Source of the DNA: Bidens hawaiensis
Taxonomy: Eukaryota > Streptophyta > Magnoliopsida > Asterales > Asteraceae
Assembly: GCA_021521415.1 (NCBI GenBank)
Contig: JAIQDT010005496.1
Location: forward strand, 121,009-185,008
DNA: 64,000 nucleotides
Reading direction: 5' to 3'
Of the stretch, positions 58,541 to 64,000 are shown piece after piece; within the stretch, counting starts at the first letter, position 1, and each line of letters begins with the position of its first letter. Under the pieces are notes generated by a model. It saw only the letters and a program-made list of their open reading frames with translations. It was not told the origin of the DNA and ran no database searches. Made by a program: the position numbers and the translations under genes.

Positions 58541-59380
58541 CCCCTAGATGACTAGTAGTTGTGAGAAAAGCCCACTGGATCCCTAGTAGCTACGTCAGTA
58601 CTCCTACCTGTGCTGATGACTTATTTATCTATGATTGTTGTTATACTTGCTGACTTATGTTGCTTTATTCTGATGGTTGTAGTTGTGTTGGAACAATTTG
58701 ATTTTTCGTTTTTCTTGTTTCGATGATTAACAGACATTATTAATATTTATGTATTGCTCTCATTTACCGGGCGGTATGGGTAATTATATACCAAAACTTA
58801 TTTTATGTCTTATACTTTGTATATTTTGTTTGTGGGTGTATTTGTTAATTTTATCCATGTAGGAAACTCTTAGTGTTAAAAACAACCAAGAGTGCTAGAA
58901 CACATCAAGTAGAAACAATTTTGTCTCGGCTCGTTGGGAAGTTAAATTCCTTTTAAGCATCGTTTTTCATTTATTTTTTAATCTTTTCACATTGAGACAA
59001 TGTGATATTTTAGTGTGGGGAGGAGGTTTATACTTAGCCAAACTAAGTCTTAAAAGTGAAATTTTTGAACAAGATTTTCAAATTACTCTTTTTACAGCAA
59101 TAAAAACCAATAGCTTTCTAAATATTTTTTGACAAACTGGGGAACTAAGAAATAATGAGAAAAATTTGAGCAAAACTAATCTATTTTAAAAAGTGATAAA
59201 TTATAAATATGGTTTGTAATATTGAGATTAACTTTATGCAAAAAATGGCGTTTTCACCTAATCCTTCCGTTTGTGAGAATTAAGCCTTCATGTAGATATT
59301 CAGAAAAATACTCATACACTGGCTACTTTTGAGTGAGTTAGATGCTTCTTGTGGATTTGAACTTGTGTTGAGTATTCCAT
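58541..59380 (+). other. Athila F 3' untranslated region with polypurine tract
   Basis: AT-rich; the sequence TTTTAGTGTGGGGAGGAGG at 59008-59026 is the polypurine tract type of this clade. It is followed by non-coding DNA that could be LTR or leader; no clear LTR start seen. Confidence 0.45.
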
Positions 59381-59721
59381 TTGAGATCAGACAGAATGCT
59401 GCATAACAAGAAATGTATAATATATTTCCAAACCACAAACAAACATAGTCAAATCCATACCAAAAGAAACCTTATTCCTATCACCAAAACACCAAACCTA
59501 CCAAAAACCTACCAGATTACCCTTTTCACTGGTAGAATTCACATTGGTCTTTTACCGGCAGACCCTAAGAACTGGAATGCATTCTTTCGATTTCAATTTA
59601 CTTTGCTGCCTACAATTCGCAAACCCTAGGTTCCCTCCAGAACTTAGGGAGAGAATCTTTTTTCTTTAGCAATGAGGTGAGCAAAAAGTGGCGCCAAGAA
59701 GAACAAAGGCCACCATTTTGA
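59381..59721 (+). other. Unassigned open stretch, about 82 codons
   Basis: An open frame from 59381 to 59629 contains FTGRIHIGLLPADPKNWNAF. I do not recognise it. It lies immediately before the Cys-rich frame and could be part of the same inserted sequence. No neighbouring transposon domain explains it. Confidence 0.25.
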
Positions 59722-59970
59722 GGAATTTTAAATAGCGCCATAAAGAGACAAGCAAAAAGATATGAACGATGTTTAAGCTGCGGAAACTGGCTTCACAAAG
59801 GAAGATGTAGAGTAATTCAAACCCAATCCCAATACGAATATACCGAACTAATGAGGGTGGTGGCTATTACGCTTAGAGCCGAACTATCTGTTAGAGTTGG
59901 AAGTTATGTTCAGAGCAGGGTTGAGGAAGAACTGATCCACATCTTGGATAAACCGGTCTTGGCGATCTAA
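59722..59970 (+). pseudogene. Small Cys-rich basic frame (CX2CX4HX3C), origin unknown
   Basis: An 82-codon frame with no early ATG: a basic stretch (IKRQAKRYERC), a knuckle-like CLSCGNWLHKGRC, then a hydrophobic alternating segment ending in a TAA at 59968. It is not the Gag knuckle type seen elsewhere in this window. Possibilities: a remnant of a transposon nucleic-acid-binding protein, or an old integrated copy of a plant RNA virus small nucleic-acid-binding protein. I cannot choose between them. Confidence 0.3.
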
Positions 59971-60300
59971 CGTTAAAATAGTCATTAAGATTGTAAAACA
60001 AAAAAATTGTTGATGATTTACCACACTTTGGGATGAAGAATAGAACAACAGCAAGAAAAAGAAGAAAATATTATAGAAGAAGCACGATTAGTCGCACTCC
60101 CCGAAAAACTCCTTTGCCAAAACACCCGACAAAACCTATCACCCACATACCAAAACCTTCGGAAATATAATATCTTTTAACGCATGCAGTACTTCACAAA
60201 GTGGGTGGAGAATTGATCTCTAGACAAGCATATTCTCCGTAAGTTTTTTCATGGCAAAGAGTGTATATAACATACAACATTACATGTATGTCCAGATATA
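59971..60300. other. Unassigned DNA between the Cys-rich frame and element E
   Basis: AT-rich, no conserved frame, no recognisable terminus. Confidence 0.35.
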
Positions 60301-61869
60301 AAGCCGAGAGTGTGTGAACATTGCGAGCACATGACGTTTTGCATAAGAAAAAGCTTATAAAAGCAAATCATAGTTCTAAATATCACTACATATGATAACA
60401 CATTTTTTTATTTTATGGATTACCGAGACGTTCTAAATCCAGCCACTAGCCTAACAAGCCCCCAATCATATTTATTAATTAAATTTAAGTTATATTCATA
60501 AACCTGTGGGTCTCACACCTAAACACTTACTGATCCACCTACCCCCATCTCAAGCATAACCAACACAAATTAAATAGGGTTGAATTAGTCTGGTTCAACC
60601 TATCACTGTAAGTTAAGAACCCTTTAATGGTAAGAAGAATTTTCACTTAGGTGGAGTTTAAATGGATGAAGGGTCCATCATTCTTTCACCCGAGCTGCAA
60701 CCCAGTATATGACGGCCGCATACCTCCACGCTTAGTATTTCCTAAAAATATTTATTGAATAAAAACCTCGAACCCCAATAGCGTACCCTCAGAGTCACCA
60801 ACCCCAAGTTAACGCGTAAGCTCTTTAGCCCCATCTAGTATGTGCACTTTTGCCTTTTTGTCTATATTTTAGATGCTCTTTCTTTGGCATTTTTGCAATA
60901 CACAACTTTTTTTGCAGCCTTCCGGACCAACTTCTCGGAATACCTTTCAAAACCTACTTCTTTTTTTTGTTTTATTTTTTTGTGTGCTCTTAAGCATCTT
61001 TTACAATGTATAAGTATTTTCTAAGCTCATTTAAAATTTGGACATGGCGGGGCACCACCATTGTGTATTTATTTTCATAAAACAGAGTGGCGTGCTAGTT
61101 CAAGTGCATTTATTCTCACCGCCTCAAGGTAGTCAGATTATGGTAATACTCCATATGCCTTATCGAACTTTCAGCTTCACTATCCCACCTCAAGATGTGA
61201 ACCCACAAGGTTTATGATTATTAGGTAAATTAATATAATCAAGGGAAACCTTTCAAAGCTAGTTGGGTTTACTAACAGATCTCAAGCTTAGTGCATTATC
61301 TTTTATTAAATCTCATATATAATAATAGTTTTCAAAAACCAATCTCAAATTTTTCTATCATTTTTCATTATTCGCAAAAGAAATTTTCGAAACATTTTTC
61401 AAAAATTTTCAACTTTTTTTAAATAATAATATATATATTTTACGTCAGTTTCCCATCCCCACACATAAATTTCACAATGTCCTCAATGTGAAACAAGGAA
61501 AAGACACATATAAAGCAGAAAGAAAAATAAAGTTGAACAGACTCCCCTGGTATATGTATCCATGAAAGTGTGTGGTAAATCGTGTTCCTTGCCCTCCAAT
61601 TCGAACGAAAGCCTCAAACTCAAATGCTCTTTACCATGCTGTTACTCACGAATGAAAGCAGGAATTAATAATTAATAATTTTAAAAACGTCTCGGTAATC
61701 ATGCGGTAGTCGGCATCCCTACACTTACTTCAAACCCTAGCTCATCAACCGTTCATACACAACCATGAAACAACATGAAAACAAAAGAAGAAAACACCCG
61801 GCGTAACAAAGAAATAACAGCAAAATAAAATAAACTAGATAGAAAACATGTTACCCGGGTTGCCTTCCG

Positions 61870-62990
61870 GGAAGCACTAAGTTTAGAGGAGAGTCTTCAG
61901 CTGGACTCGCTCCCAAAACCTCGATCAGGAGGATTCTCTTTTATCCTCTTCCCATAAATGCTCATCAACACTATGCTCTTACAATTGGTTGGGAAGAAAC
62001 CAACTACAAATCTTTTATGGGCCCAAACACATAAATTTAACCCGGCCCACCAACTCTTGAATTTCTCAGGACCGAACTATATACTATGCACGTAATCCAA
62101 GAGGTGGTTATCCCTACATAAGGCATTAGTGAAGTTAGGTAGGTGTGACAAATTCCTATCCATAATTCGATCCCTAAGACTCGGTATCCTTTCTCTTTTA
62201 GTCAATTTTTCTAACATCGACACGTTCCGAATGGAGATTCAGTAGGGTTTGTGTTTTGGTTTATCATATTCGAGGTTTAACATGGTAATAATCGAGTCAC
62301 TTACTAAATCATGGCTCTCCTCACAAGGCTCTATCTTGATCCCCACACTTGGCTTGTTATACCATAAATCTTCAAGACGCTTTAAATCACCAAGTGGGTC
62401 AAACTCTTCTTCTTCACAACACGGATTGGCAAATCTAATAGTTCGTCACCAAACTCCACCTCCAATGCAGGAATGAGCTCCTTCTCCATGTCATTCTCCA
62501 TTACCATATTTCCCTTTTCACTTTCAACCGCAGTGTCACTAGGTAACTTTACTACCTGTTTCTCCTCATCACTCCTAAAATCATCATTAATGGGTTCAGA
62601 TCCATAGTACCAAAGCGTGGGATACTGATGAGTTGAATTAACTTCATGCTGAAGCGTAGCTGGGAATTATTCGTCCATTATAGTCTCTAGTTCTAATTCT
62701 TACTGATGATCTTCGTTGTTTATTATAAACTCTGAGTCTGAAACTATAGGTATTATCGCACCTATGGCAATTTGAATTGCAATCAAATTTCCTTCCGTAT
62801 CATAAAAAGAAATATTTCGTGGTTTCGGGATTGACTTGGTATGATCTATTATAGCTCGAATTTCTTGATTTCTTTCTTCCCTCGCTACTCTCATCTGTTT
62901 AAGTATCGTAGTCCATGAAGTACCCTGATGAAATTGGAAAATGTATAGCAAAATGGGGTCCTCCACAGATCTCACACTGATATATAAGAC
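61870..62990 (-). pseudogene. Element E Gag end and post-gag frame, broken
   Basis: On the minus strand at about 62977-62935, CEICGGPHFAIHFP: the knuckle's last Cys is replaced by Phe. A frameshift leads into the open stretch ending at 62700 with REERNQEIRAIIDHTKSIPKPR and NISFYDTEGNLIAIQIAIGAI. Further acidic fragments continue to about 61870 with stops. It matches the D copy at 19557-20720 residue for residue in several blocks. Confidence 0.65.
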
Positions 62991-63240
62991 ACAAACATAA
63001 TAACAAGACAAATCACAAAGAGTACAGAAGGACACAGATTCACAAGACACACCACAACTTAAGACACAAAAGGACCAATAATATAAATAATAATAAAATA
63101 TGTATATATTTACAAAAATTACTAGACACACTAAAAAGACTCCCTAAGAACTACTAGACATTGAAAATTAACATACAAAATAAGACCATGTAATCAAATA
63201 AGGATATCAATCAAAGTTAGTTTCACTATAGCCTAACTGT

Positions 63241-63257
63241 CCATGGCAACGGTGCCA
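63241..63257 (-). other. Primer-binding site of element E, tRNA-Asp type
   Basis: On the minus strand TGGCACCGTTGCCATGG, six bases after the LTR end CACATCA. Two substitutions relative to the consensus. Confidence 0.8.
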
Positions 63258-63263
63258 AAAACT

Positions 63264-64000
63264 TGATGTGCTGAATGTGGTCTATAATAACTTAACCTAA
63301 CTTAGACACTTTAGTCCAGATATAAAGTAGAGTGTGTGTGAACATTGCGAGCACGTGACATTTTGGATAAGAAGAAGCTCATAAAAGCAAATCAAAGTTA
63401 TAAATATCACTACATATGCTAACACATTTTTTGCTTTTATGGCTTATCGGGACTTTCTAAAATTTCTCGGATGTTTAGCTTAGGTTTACGTGATGTTCGA
63501 AGAATTGTTTCAAAGTTTGCTTGAGGACAAGCAAGGTTCAAGTGTGGGGAGATTTGATATATGATGTGCTGAAAGCGGTCTATAAAAACTTAACCTAGAC
63601 ACTCTAGTTTTAAATTTATAAACCTAGACTCTCCTAATGCTAGACCACTAGATAGACAAGTGTACCTATCAACTGTAGTAAAGCCTAATGAAGTCGGGGA
63701 TACTGAACCCAAAGAACACTAGCGACACCTAAACTAGACCCCGACTAATAACTAAATTAAATAGAATTAATTGATTTTTGTGTTTTTTTTATTTATTAAC
63801 TATAAACTAAAGAATACTTAAACTAAAACAGACACTGACATTAACAGACTTTAACTCGGTTATATAGATGAACTTAAAGATTAGAGAACCACAACCTAGG
63901 TTTAGAATCCCACTTGTTACTCTTGAATCTCTCTTGGCTATGGGAACTATGATGGAACCGGGTTCTTAAAATACGACACCCTTAGACATCCTAGTGGATC
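63264..64000 (-). mobile_element. 5' LTR region of element E, rearranged, runs off the window
   Basis: On the minus strand an LTR end CAGCACATCA adjoins the primer site at 63264. A second copy of the same end lies at 63558-63567, preceded by about 430 bp homologous to LTR F (44960-45392 inverted). Between the two ends lies sequence also present at 60290-60440, plus a plus-strand polypurine-like AAGTGTGGGGAGATTTG (63540-63556). So the LTR is interrupted or duplicated here. The start lies beyond base 64000. Confidence 0.5.

Larger units (their letters stand above)
60300..63262 (-). mobile_element. Element E: non-autonomous Athila-related element, second copy of the D family
   Basis: Minus-strand order: primer site (63241-63257), a short leader, a degenerate Gag knuckle and post-gag frame (62960-61880), a GGAAGGCAACCCGG closing motif (near 61855-61870), an AAGTGTAGGGATGCC box (about 61707-61725), a polypurine-like CACATTGAGGACATT/GTGTGGGGATGG stretch (about 61450-61500), and a long AT-rich 3' region. 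No protease, RT or integrase. It is collinear with element D (19545-20837 joined to 35936-37260) and shows the pre-insertion state of the site that the composite occupies in D. Confidence 0.65.

Noticed and set aside
1..64000. A CRISPR array, bacterial operon or phage-like system
   Set aside because: The tandem arrays here have degenerate units without unique spacers of even length, and all coding sequence is eukaryotic retrotransposon type.

Overview
The window looks like plant nuclear DNA made almost entirely of nested transposable elements. I found no host gene, tRNA gene or CRISPR-like array. The only rRNA-like sequence is the 5S-derived domain inside a TRIM retrotransposon. The element families (Tekay/Del-type chromoviruses, Athila/Tat-type Gypsy elements with a tRNA-Asp-type primer site, a Copia element with a long Gag tail, a Cassandra TRIM, large solo LTRs, Harbinger-like and Mutator-like MITEs) fit a flowering plant. 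The style of the Gag and pol proteins suggests Asteraceae, but that is inference from memory of the families.

Layout. 1-4.4 kb: AT-rich DNA with an (AT)n tract and a degenerate dispersed repeat. About 4.4-8.6 kb: an Athila-like LTR carrying a MITE with a second inverted repeat inside it, then primer site and broken gag. 8.6-18.4 kb (minus): a decayed chromovirus (element A: 3' LTR plus pol) split by a 4.1 kb LTR-only insertion with target duplication GTCTT. 18.4-20.8 kb and 35.9-37.3 kb (plus): a non-autonomous Athila-related element (D) with a Gag zinc knuckle but no pol. A second copy (E) lies inverted at about 60.3-63.3 kb and preserves the empty insertion site.

20.838-35.935 kb: the most striking object, one 15.1 kb insertion flanked by the 5 bp duplication GTGGG. 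From left to right it holds a Cassandra TRIM (minus), a chromovirus LTR and truncated pol (element C, minus), and a nearly complete chromovirus (element H, plus) with an uninterrupted gag-pol. C and H form an inverted repeat with arms over 5.1 kb, and both outer ends are the U5 ends of LTRs. It looks like a chimera of several retrotransposon cDNAs.

37.8-42.9 kb: a Copia-type element with two LTRs, target duplication CACAT and only gag-type coding sequence, inserted in the tip of a Mutator-like MITE (remainder to 43.86 kb). 43.9-59.0 kb: a decayed Athila element (F: LTR, MITE, protease-RT-integrase remnants, post-pol modules, ATHILA ORF-1-like pseudogene) interrupted by a 5.2 kb LTR-only insertion (duplication CCTAG), itself interrupted by a 1.6 kb solo LTR (duplication TAACT). 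59-64 kb: unassigned sequence with a small Cys-rich reading frame, then element E and its LTR, which runs off the window.

Only element H looks potentially functional. Its leader carries a consensus splice donor just after the promoter and an acceptor just before the gag ATG. Splicing would remove the long structured, ATG-rich leader, so spliced RNA could serve for translation and unspliced RNA as the genome.
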